This document shows, piece after piece, positions 15,582 to 23,544 of a stretch of 34,099 nt of DNA. Within the stretch, counting starts at the first letter, position 1. Each line of letters starts with the position of its first letter. The position numbers were made by a program, and so were the translations under genes. The stretch is from CAZMGD01 sp964565705 (GTDB lineage: Bacteria > Actinomycetota > Acidimicrobiia > Acidimicrobiales > Ilumatobacteraceae), in the NCBI GenBank assembly GCA_964565705.1, contig CAZMGD010000035.1, forward strand, positions 1-34,099, in the 5' to 3' direction. The notes beneath the pieces were generated by a model that was given only the letters and a program-made list of their open reading frames with translations, was not told the DNA's origin and made no database searches.

Positions 15582-18386
15582 ATGCCGATCGCGTGTGTGT
15601 ACTGCGGGGGGACGCACCCCGACCCGGCCGGGGTGCGCGCCTGCTGGCAGCGAGCCGAGGGTGCCGAGCTACCGCTGGACGACGTCGACTCGCCCACGGC
15701 GGCGTCGATCGCGCTGGACGACGAGCGTGACGCGTCGACGCTCGCCGGGCCCGACCGCCTGGGTCGCGGCCTCGTGGTCGCTGCGGGGGGCGATGTGCCG
15801 GCGCCGTGGGCCGCGGCCGATCGGGTGGTGATCGACGCCGCCGTCATCGATCGTCCCGAAGCGGTGATCGAGGTGTTGCGGACGTGCTGGCGGGAGCGGC
15901 GCCGGTTCGTGGTCGAGGTCGAGGCGCCCGGGTTCGACGACCTGCGCGCCCAGGTCGAGCGCCGAGCGTTGCACCGCCTCGGCGCCAGGTACACGCTGGT
16001 CGGCGAGACGCTGCACCACCTGACGACCGCGAACAGCGTCGACGTCCGGAGCGGGCGTGCGGCGATCCCTGCCGTGACGCTCGCGATCGCGGCCGGTGCG
16101 CGCCCGGCGACGGATGGTACGGCAGACGTGATCGTGCCCGACGGCTCGCCGCGCTGGCTCGACGGGGGTTCGATCGAGTACCGCGATCCGATCGGCGGGG
16201 TGCCGGTCGTGCACCGGATCGCGCTCGAACACGGCTCGCTCGACCCGTTCCGCACCAACGCCGCTCCTGCGGCCGAGTTGGCCGACGACCAGCTCGCCGC
16301 GGTCGTCCACTCCGGCGGCGCAGCACGCATCATCGCCCCCGCCGGCAGCGGCAAGACGCGCGTGCTCGCCGAGCGCGCTCGCCACCTGCTGCGCGGCTGG
16401 GCGCTGCCGCCGGGATCGGTCACGCTCGTCGCGTTCAACAAGCGGGCCCAGCTCGAGCTGCGCGAGCGCACCGGCGACCTCCCCGGCCTGCAGGTCCGCA
16501 CGCTGAACGCGATCGCGCTGGCGATCGTCAACGGGTCGGCACCGTTCGCTCGCCGACCTCGCCAGCTGCGCACGGTGTCGGAGGGTGACGTGCGCCGCCT
16601 GCTCGGCCGGCTCGTACGCACGCCGCGCAAGCGGAACACGGACCCGCTGGCCGTGTGGGTGGAGGCGCTCGGCATGGCCCGGCTGGGCCTGCGCGACCCC
16701 GACGAGGTGGAGGCCGCCTACGACGGTGACGTCACGGGGTTCGCCGACGTGTTCGGCCAGTACCGCCACGCGCTCGCCCGCGAGGACGCCGTCGACTTCG
16801 ACGAGCAGGTGCAGCTGGCGATCGAGTTGCTGCTCGGTGACGCCACCGTTCGTGGCGCCGCCCGCCGAGCATGTGGTGTGCTGCTGGTCGACGAGTTCCA
16901 GGACCTCGCCCCCGCCCACCTCCTGCTCGTGAGGTTGCTCGCCGGTCCGGACGGCGCGGTCTTCGGTGTCGGCGACGACGACCAGACGATCTACGGCTAC
17001 AACGGCGCCGACCCCGCCTGGCTGATCGACTTCGGCGATCTGTTCCACGGCGCCGGCATGCACCCGCTGGAGGTGAACTACCGCTGCCCGGGTGGTGTCG
17101 TCGAGGTCGCCGACCGACTCCTGCGCCACAACCGGCGGCGGGTGGCGAAGACCATCCGGGCGGCCAAGCCGAGCGAGGTCGGTTGGTCGGTCAGCCCCGC
17201 GCTCGACGGCGACACGCTGGCGGTGACGGTGGGCGCGGTGCAGGCGGCGATCGCCAGCGGTCGGCCACCGGGCGACATCGCCGTCCTGACCCGGGTGAAC
17301 GCCCTGCTCGCCCCCGTCCAGGTGTCGCTCCGCATGGCGGGTGTGCCGGTGAACGGCGGGGTCGGCGAGCACTTCACCGAGCAGACCTCGATCCGAGCTG
17401 CGCTCGCCTGGCTGCGCCTCGCCCTGCCGGACTCGACGTGGTCGACGGCCGACCTGGCCGAGGCGCTGCGCCGGCCGAGTCGTCCGCTGCACCCGCGGAT
17501 CGCCGACTGGGTGGGCGAGCAGCGCTCGGTCGCCGATCTGCTCCGGCTCGCCGGCCGGCTCAGCAACGAGCGCGACGCCGACCGTGTGGAGGCGTTCGCC
17601 GCGGACATCGCCCGCCTGCAGGGCGAGATCGCTGCCGGCTGCACGACCGCTGCGTTCTTCGCGACGCTGCGCGAGTCGATCGGGCTCGAGTCGGCAGTGG
17701 CGACGCTCGACACCGGGCGACGAGGGATGAACCGCGCCGCGCAGAACGACGATCTCACTGCGCTCGGCCAGATCGCCGCCCTCCACTCCGAGCCGACGAC
17801 GTTCGAACCCTGGCTGCGGCGCTGGCTGCGCGAGCCCTCCGACGGAGCCGGGGTCGTGCTGGCGACGGTGCACCGGGTCAAGGGGCTGGAGTGGCCCGTC
17901 GTCGTCGTGCACCACGCCGATGCCGACCAGTTCCCCCACCGCCTGGCCGAGGACGGGGAGGAGGAGCGGCGACTGTTCCACGTCGCGCTGACGCGCGCGA
18001 TCGACGAGGTCGTCGTCGTGATCGGGCGCCAACCCAGCCCGTTCGTGGCCGAGCTGATCACCGAACCCCCACCGCACGGTGCGGAACCCCTCGTGCCGGT
18101 CGTGTCCCGACCGATGGTGTCATCGAGGGCGGCTCGGGCAGCGGGCCCGGAGCAGACGCTCGACGCGGCGGCCACCGATCGCTTCGAGCGGCTGCGATCG
18201 CTACGACGTGAGCTGGCCAAGGGCAAGCCGGCGTACACGGTGTTCGACGACAAGACGCTTCGCGCGATCGCAGCAGTGGCGCCGACCTCGCTCGCCGAGC
18301 TCGCCGCGATCCGCGGCGTCGGGCCCGCCAAGCTCGACCTCTACGGCGGCGCGGTGCTCGCCGTCGTCGAGGACTCCCTGCGCTGA
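15582..18386 (+). CDS. UvrD/Rep-type superfamily 1 DNA helicase with novel N-terminal region and C-terminal HRDC domain
   Basis: A 934-residue SF1A helicase. Walker A is APAGSGKT (252-259), motif II LLVDEFQD (434-441), motif III GVGDDDQTIYGY (462-473), motif IV VNYRCPGG, motif V VHRVKGLEWPVVVV and motif VI RRLFHVALTRA. The last 75 or so residues look like an HRDC domain (FDDKTLRAIA, AAIRGVGPAKLDLYG), as in mycobacterial UvrD2. The first 240 residues are unusual: a likely zinc knuckle (C5, C8, H12, C21 in CVYCGGTHPDPAGVRAC) followed by an alpha/beta region with no domain I can name. It unwinds DNA with ATP, probably in repair or recombination. A long inverted repeat follows 12 bases after the stop. 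Confidence 0.92.
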   Translation: MPIACVYCGGTHPDPAGVRACWQRAEGAELPLDDVDSPTAASIALDDERDASTLAGPDRLGRGLVVAAGGDVPAPWAAADRVVIDAAVIDRPEAVIEVLRTCWRERRRFVVEVEAPGFDDLRAQVERRALHRLGARYTLVGETLHHLTTANSVDVRSGRAAIPAVTLAIAAGARPATDGTADVIVPDGSPRWLDGGSIEYRDPIGGVPVVHRIALEHGSLDPFRTNAAPAAELADDQLAAVVHSGGAARIIAPAGSGKTRVLAERARHLLRGWALPPGSVTLVAFNKRAQLELRERTGDLPGLQVRTLNAIALAIVNGSAPFARRPRQLRTVSEGDVRRLLGRLVRTPRKRNTDPLAVWVEALGMARLGLRDPDEVEAAYDGDVTGFADVFGQYRHALAREDAVDFDEQVQLAIELLLGDATVRGAARRACGVLLVDEFQDLAPAHLLLVRLLAGPDGAVFGVGDDDQTIYGYNGADPAWLIDFGDLFHGAGMHPLEVNYRCPGGVVEVADRLLRHNRRRVAKTIRAAKPSEVGWSVSPALDGDTLAVTVGAVQAAIASGRPPGDIAVLTRVNALLAPVQVSLRMAGVPVNGGVGEHFTEQTSIRAALAWLRLALPDSTWSTADLAEALRRPSRPLHPRIADWVGEQRSVADLLRLAGRLSNERDADRVEAFAADIARLQGEIAAGCTTAAFFATLRESIGLESAVATLDTGRRGMNRAAQNDDLTALGQIAALHSEPTTFEPWLRRWLREPSDGAGVVLATVHRVKGLEWPVVVVHHADADQFPHRLAEDGEEERRLFHVALTRAIDEVVVVIGRQPSPFVAELITEPPPHGAEPLVPVVSRPMVSSRAARAAGPEQTLDAAATDRFERLRSLRRELAKGKPAYTVFDDKTLRAIAAVAPTSLAELAAIRGVGPAKLDLYGGAVLAVVEDSLR

Positions 18387-18397
18387 CGAGCCGTTCC

Positions 18398-18437
18398 TGC
18401 AGTCGGATCGGTCCTGCCCGGGACCGATCCGACTGCA
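18398..18437. terminator. Perfect 17-bp inverted repeat with 6-nt loop, probably a bidirectional terminator
   Basis: The arms 18398-18414 (TGCAGTCGGATCGGTCC) and 18421-18437 are exact reverse complements. It lies between the convergent helicase and thioesterase genes, where one hairpin can end both transcripts. There is no U-tract. Confidence 0.75.
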
Positions 18438-18458
18438 CGAAGGCGGTGAGGGTTGCCG

Positions 18459-19253
18459 TCAGGTGACCGGTTCGACGAGGAGGTTCTGGACGGCGTGGCC
18501 GATGCGGCCTTCGCGGTCGAACAGATCGGCCTCCGCGGTGCCGACGCCGAGCGGATCGAGGCGCGTCACGGCGCGCATCCCGATCCACTCACCGGCGGGC
18601 GCTCGGTGCAACGCGATCGTGAGATCGGGGTTGATGAACACCCACTCTCCGAACGTGAGCTGGCTGGAGATGCCGTTCATGAAGTCGCTCGCCGCGGCAG
18701 CCCGCTGCAGCGGCGAGACCTCGCGACCAGGCAGCACGGGCACGGCGAGGCGCATCCACGAGGTGATGACCGGCCCGTGCCACGTCTGCCCACCCCACTC
18801 CATCGCGTCGAGGTGGAAGTAGTGCACGTCGTCGGGTCGCCACGTGACCGGTGATGGCGCCGCTTCGGTGTCGAGCGCCACCCCATCGATCGGCCCGAGG
18901 ACGCCCTCGGGTAGAGCCATCTCGGTCCGGCGCACGCCGAGTGCCGTGGCCCGAGCGAGCCGCGTGCCGTCGGCCGCGTGCATCTCGACCTCGGCCACCT
19001 GGACCTTGCGGCCCGGGCGGACGATCCGGGACGTGATCCGCAGGTCGGCCAGCGGCACCGGCCGCTCGAGGTCGATCGTCAGCCTCGACACCGGCGTCGA
19101 CGGTCCCAATGCTGCCTCGGCCTCCCCGGCGAGCAACGCAGCGACGGGACCTCCGTGCAGCGCGTCCGGCGACCAGGGCCCGCGGGAGTAGCCGGTGGCG
19201 CGCACGACGTCCGCGCCGACCGGGGTGAACAGCGCGGTGACCTCGGACTCCAT
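18459..19253 (-). CDS. Acyl-CoA thioesterase family protein (TesB-like double hotdog)
   Basis: A 264-residue protein with two hotdog halves. The first carries the usual opening YSRGPWSPDALHGGPVAALLAGEAE (about 22-46, with H33 and the GGP turn), and RLTIDLERPVPLADL, a standard strand of this family, follows. The second half contains MRLAVPVLPG and a C-terminal ADLFDREGRIGHAVQNLLV. Such proteins hydrolyse acyl-CoA to free acid and CoA in the cytoplasm. ATG 19253 lies 26 bases after the AidB-like stop on the same strand, so the two probably form an operon in acyl-CoA turnover. Confidence 0.85.
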   Translation of the reverse strand: MESEVTALFTPVGADVVRATGYSRGPWSPDALHGGPVAALLAGEAEAALGPSTPVSRLTIDLERPVPLADLRITSRIVRPGRKVQVAEVEMHAADGTRLARATALGVRRTEMALPEGVLGPIDGVALDTEAAPSPVTWRPDDVHYFHLDAMEWGGQTWHGPVITSWMRLAVPVLPGREVSPLQRAAAASDFMNGISSQLTFGEWVFINPDLTIALHRAPAGEWIGMRAVTRLDPLGVGTAEADLFDREGRIGHAVQNLLVEPVT

Positions 19254-19279
19254 CTCGCCATCCTGCCTCGCGCTGCGGC

Positions 19280-20920
19280 TCACGACAGCGGAGGCCACGC
19301 CCGGGCGAGGATCGCCGACGTGTCGACCCCGGCGGGCAGGGCGCCGAACATCCTTCCGCCAGCCGGATCGAGGCGGGTCGCGCAGAACCCGTCGGCGACC
19401 GCCGGCGTGCTGAACCGCAGCATCAGGGACGCCTGGAGCAGGAGTGCGAGCCGCTCTGTCAGCCACCGGGCGTGCGGCTGCGGGTCACCGCCGCCAGCCA
19501 CGTCCCCCAGGTCGGCATGGAGGTCGGCCACCGCGCGGTCGAAGCGGGGATCGGATCCGGCAGCCAGTTCCACCTCGGCGAGCAATGCGGCGAGCGACTC
19601 CGGTTCGCGCCCGATCGCCCGGAGCACGTCCAGCGCGATCACGTTGCCTGAACCCTCCCAGATGCCGTTGAGCGGGCTCTCCCGGAACAGGCGGGCCATC
19701 GGTCCCTCCTCGACGTACCCGTTACCACCGAAGCACTCCAGCGCCTCGGCCGCGAACATCGGCGCACGCTTGCAGATCCAGTACTTGGCGACCGCGGTCG
19801 CGATGCGCGCGAACGCCGCCTCCACCGGGTCGTCGCGGCCCCGGTCGTAGGCAGCGGCGAGGCGGATCGCGGTCGCGGTCGCCGCCTCGCTCTCGATCGC
19901 CAGGTCGGCCAGCACTGAGCGCATCAGCGGCTGATCGATCAGCAGTCGCCCGAACGCGGCCCGCTGCGATGTGTGGTGCGTGGCCTGTGTGAGGCCGGCT
20001 CGCATCTGGCCGGTGACGCCGAGCACGCAGTCCAGCCGCGTGTGGTTCACCATCTGCAGGATCGTGGCGACCCCCGCGCCCTCCGGGCCGACCAGCCGGC
20101 CGAGTGCGTGGTCGAGCTCGATCTCCGAGGACGCGTTCGACCGGTTGCCGAGCTTGTCCTTCAGACGCTGGATCTCGATCGCGTTGCGCGTGCCGTCCGG
20201 CAACCAGCGCGGCATCGCGAAGCACGACAACCCTGCCGGTGCTTGGGCGAGCACCAGGAACAGGTCGCTCATCGGCGCCGAGCAGAACCACTTGTGCCCG
20301 ACCAGCTCGTACACGTCGTCGCCGCGGTGGGTCGCCCGCGTCGTGTTGGCACGCACGTCGGAGCCGCCCTGCTTCTCAGTCATCGCCATCCCCGCGGTCG
20401 CCCCGCGCTTGTCGGCAGCGGGCACCTGGCGGCCGTCGTAGTGGCGCGAGGTGAGGCGCGGCTCCCATTCGCTCGCAACGGTCGGCGAGCTGCGCAGCGC
20501 GGGGATGATCGAGTACGTCATCGAGATCGGGCACAGGTGGCCCTGCTCGACCTGGCTCCACAGCGAGAACTTCGCCGCCCGCACCACGTGGGCGGCCGGG
20601 CGTTCCTCCTCCCACGGCGACGCGTGGAGTCCGGCGGCGATCGACGTGGTCATCAGATCGTGGTAGGCGCGGTGGAACTCGACCTCGTCGATGCGATGCC
20701 CGAAGCGGTCGTGGGTGTGCAGCACGGGGGAGTTGGCGTTGGCGAGCTCGGCCTGGTGCAGCACCTCCGGATCGCCGGCCCGTCGCCCGAGCTCCCCGAG
20801 CTCCTCGAGGCCCCACGCGCCGCCGTGGCGCTCGGCCGCCTCGCGCAGCGCCGCGTCGAGCGCCGCCGCATCGAAGTCCTCGAACGGGGTCGCCTGGTTG
20901 ATCACTTCGTGTGTCCCCAT
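19280..20920 (-). CDS. aidB: AidB-like acyl-CoA dehydrogenase
   Basis: A 546-residue flavoprotein that matches the whole E. coli AidB pattern and length (about 541). Matching blocks are HEVINQATPFEDF at the N-terminus, LCPISMTYSIIPAL, MTEKQGGSDVRANTTRA (180-196), LVGHKWFCSAPMSD, LKDKLGNRSNASSE, and IWEGSGNVIALDVLR near the active site. AidB binds FAD and DNA, is induced by alkylation in E. coli and protects DNA; its enzyme reaction is unsettled. An ordinary acyl-CoA dehydrogenase role is also possible next to a thioesterase. The ATG at 20920 lies 20 bases after TATCCA (minus, 20946-20941), which overlaps the divergent -10 box of the SAM hydrolase gene. Confidence 0.88.
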   Translation of the reverse strand: MGTHEVINQATPFEDFDAAALDAALREAAERHGGAWGLEELGELGRRAGDPEVLHQAELANANSPVLHTHDRFGHRIDEVEFHRAYHDLMTTSIAAGLHASPWEEERPAAHVVRAAKFSLWSQVEQGHLCPISMTYSIIPALRSSPTVASEWEPRLTSRHYDGRQVPAADKRGATAGMAMTEKQGGSDVRANTTRATHRGDDVYELVGHKWFCSAPMSDLFLVLAQAPAGLSCFAMPRWLPDGTRNAIEIQRLKDKLGNRSNASSEIELDHALGRLVGPEGAGVATILQMVNHTRLDCVLGVTGQMRAGLTQATHHTSQRAAFGRLLIDQPLMRSVLADLAIESEAATATAIRLAAAYDRGRDDPVEAAFARIATAVAKYWICKRAPMFAAEALECFGGNGYVEEGPMARLFRESPLNGIWEGSGNVIALDVLRAIGREPESLAALLAEVELAAGSDPRFDRAVADLHADLGDVAGGGDPQPHARWLTERLALLLQASLMLRFSTPAVADGFCATRLDPAGGRMFGALPAGVDTSAILARAWPPLS

Positions 20921-20944
20921 GCCACCAGTCTCGTCGTGCCTGGA

Positions 20945-20950
20945 TAGGTT
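20945..20950 (+). promoter_or_regulatory. -10 box for the SAM hydroxide adenosyltransferase gene (TAGGTT)
   Basis: TAGGTT ends seven bases before GTG 20958. Two of its bases overlap the minus-strand TATCCA of the aidB promoter, so the two divergent promoters probably exclude each other. Confidence 0.5.
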
Positions 20951-20957
20951 CGTCGTC

Positions 20958-21842
20958 GTGGGCCGGCGCTACGACACGATCTCGTTCCTGTCCGACTACG
21001 GCCTCGACGACGAGTTCGTCGGTGTCATCAAAGCGGTCGTGCGCGACCTGGCGCCTCATGTCCAGGTGATCGATCTCACCCACTCGGTCGCGGCCTACGA
21101 CGTGCGTGGCGGATCGCTGGCACTCGCCCGAGCGGTCCCCTACGTGCCGGCGGGGGTGATCGTCGCCGTCGTGGATCCGGGCGTCGGCACGTCGAGACGG
21201 GCGGTGGCGATCGAGGTGGCCGGCGGGGAGGGCGTGCTCGTCGGGCCCGACAACGGACTGCTCGCCCCCGCGGTGGCGCTGGCCGGTGGCGCCGAGCGCG
21301 CGGTCGTGCTCGACGTCGAGTCGTTGCACCTGGAATCGCCCGGCGCGACGTTCGCCGGTCGCGACGTGTTCGCGCCCGTTGCGGCCCACCTGTGCAACGG
21401 CCTCGACCTGTTCGACGTCGGCTCGGCGGTGGATCCGGCAGCGCTGCTGCCGGGCGTCATCCCCCTGCCCCGCGAGGAGCACGACGGCCTGGGCTGCGAG
21501 GTGCTGTGGGTCGACCACTTCGGCAACTGTCAGCTGAACATCGGGCCCGACGACCTCGCCGGTTGGGGTGACCGAGTACGGCTGCGGGTGCCCGACCCGG
21601 CCGGCGGCACCACGATCCGCAGTGCGGCGCTCACCGCCAGCTTCGAGGGGATCGGCCCCGGCGCGCTCGGCCTCGTCGTCGACTCGACCGGGATGCTCGC
21701 GGTGTCGATGGATCGGGCCTCTGCGGCCGACCATGTCCCCCTGTCGGTCGGCGCGGAGGTCGGCGTGCTGCGCGCCGACGGCGAGGGGCATTCGCCGGTG
21801 TCGATGCCCGTGACACTGGGCCGGCGGGCCGATGGCGCATAA
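20958..21842 (+). CDS. SAM hydroxide adenosyltransferase family protein (DUF62)
   Basis: A 294-residue member of the family that includes SAM hydrolases and the fluorinase/chlorinase. Typical members split S-adenosylmethionine with water into adenosine and methionine. Signatures are FLSDYGLDDEFVG (10-22), THSVAAYDVRGG (41-52), VVDPGVGTSRR (71-81), GPDNGLL (96-102) and VDHFGNCQLNI. D73 and R80 fit the catalytic Asp and Arg. The usual FHGRD block reads FAGRD here (A133), so the third catalytic residue, His, is missing. No halogenation genes are near. The GTG start is set by the leaderless -10 box, and its stop forms the -10 box of the next small gene. Confidence 0.88.
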   Translation: MGRRYDTISFLSDYGLDDEFVGVIKAVVRDLAPHVQVIDLTHSVAAYDVRGGSLALARAVPYVPAGVIVAVVDPGVGTSRRAVAIEVAGGEGVLVGPDNGLLAPAVALAGGAERAVVLDVESLHLESPGATFAGRDVFAPVAAHLCNGLDLFDVGSAVDPAALLPGVIPLPREEHDGLGCEVLWVDHFGNCQLNIGPDDLAGWGDRVRLRVPDPAGGTTIRSAALTASFEGIGPGALGLVVDSTGMLAVSMDRASAADHVPLSVGAEVGVLRADGEGHSPVSMPVTLGRRADGA

Positions 21843-21845
21843 GGT
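21840..21845 (+). promoter_or_regulatory. -10 box for the 27-residue peptide gene (TAAGGT)
   Basis: TAAGGT, built on the TAA stop codon of the preceding gene, ends nine bases before ATG 21855. Confidence 0.45.
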
Positions 21846-21854
21846 GTCGCCCCG

Positions 21855-21938
21855 ATGAGGCCTGCCACCACGCTCACGATCGTGCTCCTGCTGATCGCGA
21901 TCCTGACGGCGGGCATCATCAGCCTGCTGTCGCTGTAG
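21855..21938 (+). CDS. 27-residue single-span membrane microprotein
   Basis: A complete short frame coding for MRPATTLTI followed by an unbroken hydrophobic stretch rich in Leu and Ile that ends LLSL. Almost the whole peptide after residue 5 could form one membrane helix, with Arg2 on the cytoplasmic side. It has its own TAAGGT box nine bases upstream and sits between the SAM hydrolase family gene and the acyl-CoA ligase gene, which begins 15 bases after its stop. It is below common gene-calling limits. Coding is inferred from start, promoter spacing and amino-acid makeup; a chance frame is possible. I do not know its function. Confidence 0.5.
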   Translation: MRPATTLTIVLLLIAILTAGIISLLSL

Positions 21939-21953
21939 CGCCGGGATGGGGTG

Positions 21954-23423
21954 ATGGAGAACATCGGGGGGATCATCGAGGGGCACGACCCCGCGTCGGT
22001 CGCCCTCATCAGCCGCGGGCAGTCGACGACCTACGGCGAGCTCCAGCGCCAGGTCGCGGGTCTGCGCGGCGGCCTGATCGAGCTCGGGATCGCTCGCGGC
22101 GACGCCGTCGCGCTCGCCTGCCAGAACGGTCGGCACTTCGTGGTCTCCTACCTGGCGATCGTCGGCATCGGCGCCGTCGCGGTCCCGCTGAACCCGACGA
22201 GCCCGTCCACCGAACTGCAGCGCGAGCTCGCCGACGTCCGTGCGGTCGCCGTCATCGCCGAGCCGTCGGCGCTGACGGGGATCGAGGCGATCGACCGTTC
22301 GACCCTGCCGTCGCTGCGCACGGTGATCGACATCCCGATGCTCGACGACCTGATGGAGCATGACCCCGCGCCACTCGGCGACGTCGGCGATGACGACCTC
22401 GCCGTGCTGATCTTCACGAGTGGCACCGCCGGCGCGCCGCGGGCGGCGATGCTCAGTCACGGCAACCTCCTCGCCAGCATCAACGCCCGCTACAGCGGTC
22501 CCCAACAGATGCGACCCGCCGACGTCGTGTACGGCGTGCTGCCCCCGTTCCACATCTTCGGTCTCAACGTCGTCATCGGGGTGACGCTGGCGTTCGGCGC
22601 CTGCGCGGTGCTGGTGCAGCGGTTCGACCCCTCGACAGCCGTCGACACGATCCGCGAGCGCGGCGTCACGGTCGTGCCGGGGGCACCGGCGCTCTGGCAG
22701 TCGTTCGTCCAGATGCCCGACCTGCCGGCCGACACGTTCTCGACCGTGCGACTGGCGTTGAGCGGCGCAGCCAAGCTGCCTGACTTCGTCGCCGAGGAGA
22801 TGCTGCGCCGGTTCGGCGTGGTGCTCCGCGAGGGCTATGGACTGACCGAGGCGTCGCCGGTGGTGACGACGTCGGTCGGCATCGAGCCCCGCCGGGGCTC
22901 GGTCGGCAAGGCGGCGTTGGGGGTCGAGGTGCGCCTGGTCGACGAGGCCGGCGATGACGCGCTCCACGGCGACAGCGGGGAGGTCTGGGTGCGCGGCGAC
23001 AACGTGTTCCAGGGCTACCTCGACGATCCCGAGGCCACGGAGCGGATATTGACCCCCGACGGCTGGCTGCGCACCGGTGACATCGGGATCACCGACGGCG
23101 ACGGCTACCTCTACCTCGTGGACCGGGCCAAGGATCTCGTCATCGTGTCCGGCTTCAACGTCTACCCGGCCGAGGTCGAAGACGTGCTCGTCGGGTTCCC
23201 CGGCGTCGCCGACGCGGCGGTCGTCGGCGTGCCCCACCCGCACACCGGCGAGGCGGTGAAGGCGTACGTCGTGCCGGCGCCGGGCGCCGACCTCGACGAG
23301 GACACGCTGATCGACTTCTGCCTCGACCACCTGGCGCGGTACAAGGCGCCGAGCAAGATCCTCTTCGTCGACCAGCTGCCGCGGAACGTCACCGGCAAGG
23401 TCCTGCGCCGCGAGCTCGCCTGA
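21954..23423 (+). CDS. Acyl-CoA ligase / AMP-dependent synthetase
   Basis: A 489-residue adenylate-forming enzyme that activates a carboxylic acid to its AMP ester and then the CoA thioester. The P-loop block is FTSGTAGAPRAAMLSHGN (154-171), where the usual PKG reads PRA. Other core motifs are YGLTEASP, GWLRTGDIG, DLVIVSGFNVYPAEVE, and the C-terminal NVTGKVLRREL with catalytic K482. The length and the VYP hinge suit medium- or long-chain acyl or aryl substrates; the exact acid is unknown. ATG 21954 is preferred; GTG 21951 is next to it. The gene may be read through from the microprotein upstream. A hairpin follows 19 bases after the stop. Confidence 0.9.
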   Translation: MENIGGIIEGHDPASVALISRGQSTTYGELQRQVAGLRGGLIELGIARGDAVALACQNGRHFVVSYLAIVGIGAVAVPLNPTSPSTELQRELADVRAVAVIAEPSALTGIEAIDRSTLPSLRTVIDIPMLDDLMEHDPAPLGDVGDDDLAVLIFTSGTAGAPRAAMLSHGNLLASINARYSGPQQMRPADVVYGVLPPFHIFGLNVVIGVTLAFGACAVLVQRFDPSTAVDTIRERGVTVVPGAPALWQSFVQMPDLPADTFSTVRLALSGAAKLPDFVAEEMLRRFGVVLREGYGLTEASPVVTTSVGIEPRRGSVGKAALGVEVRLVDEAGDDALHGDSGEVWVRGDNVFQGYLDDPEATERILTPDGWLRTGDIGITDGDGYLYLVDRAKDLVIVSGFNVYPAEVEDVLVGFPGVADAAVVGVPHPHTGEAVKAYVVPAPGADLDEDTLIDFCLDHLARYKAPSKILFVDQLPRNVTGKVLRRELA

Positions 23424-23442
23424 ACCCTCCAACCTTGGGTTT

Positions 23443-23484
23443 CTGCCGCCCAACGGCGCCCGGATGGGCCCAGTTGGGCGGCAG
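23443..23484 (+). terminator. 12-bp inverted repeat, probable terminator of the acyl-CoA ligase gene
   Basis: CTGCCGCCCAAC (23443-23454) pairs perfectly with GTTGGGCGGCAG (23473-23484) around an 18-nt loop. It starts 19 bases after the ligase stop and has no U-tract. Confidence 0.6.
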
Positions 23485-23506
23485 CAACGCGAATCTCTTG
23501 ACGAGT

Positions 23507-23524
23507 TCGTGAACACGTGCACGA
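23507..23524. promoter_or_regulatory. Candidate Rex operator upstream of rex
   Basis: TCGTGAACACGTGCACGA has half-sites TCGTGA and GCACGA six bases apart (5 of 6 symmetric). The inner 16 bases match the Streptomyces Rex operator TGTGAACGCGTTCACA, recalled from memory, at 12 positions. It ends five bases before the rex -10 box, so bound Rex would cover the -35 area. Rex autoregulation is well known. Confidence 0.65.
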
Positions 23525-23529
23525 CGGCG

Positions 23530-23535
23530 TAGCGT
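23530..23535 (+). promoter_or_regulatory. -10 box for rex (TAGCGT)
   Basis: TAGCGT ends nine bases before ATG 23545 and lies just downstream of the candidate Rex operator. Confidence 0.6.
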
Positions 23536-23544
23536 TGATGCCGC

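Noticed and set aside
23498..23503. TTGACG as a -35 box for rex.
   Set aside because: It lies 26 bases from the TAGCGT box, too far for normal spacing.
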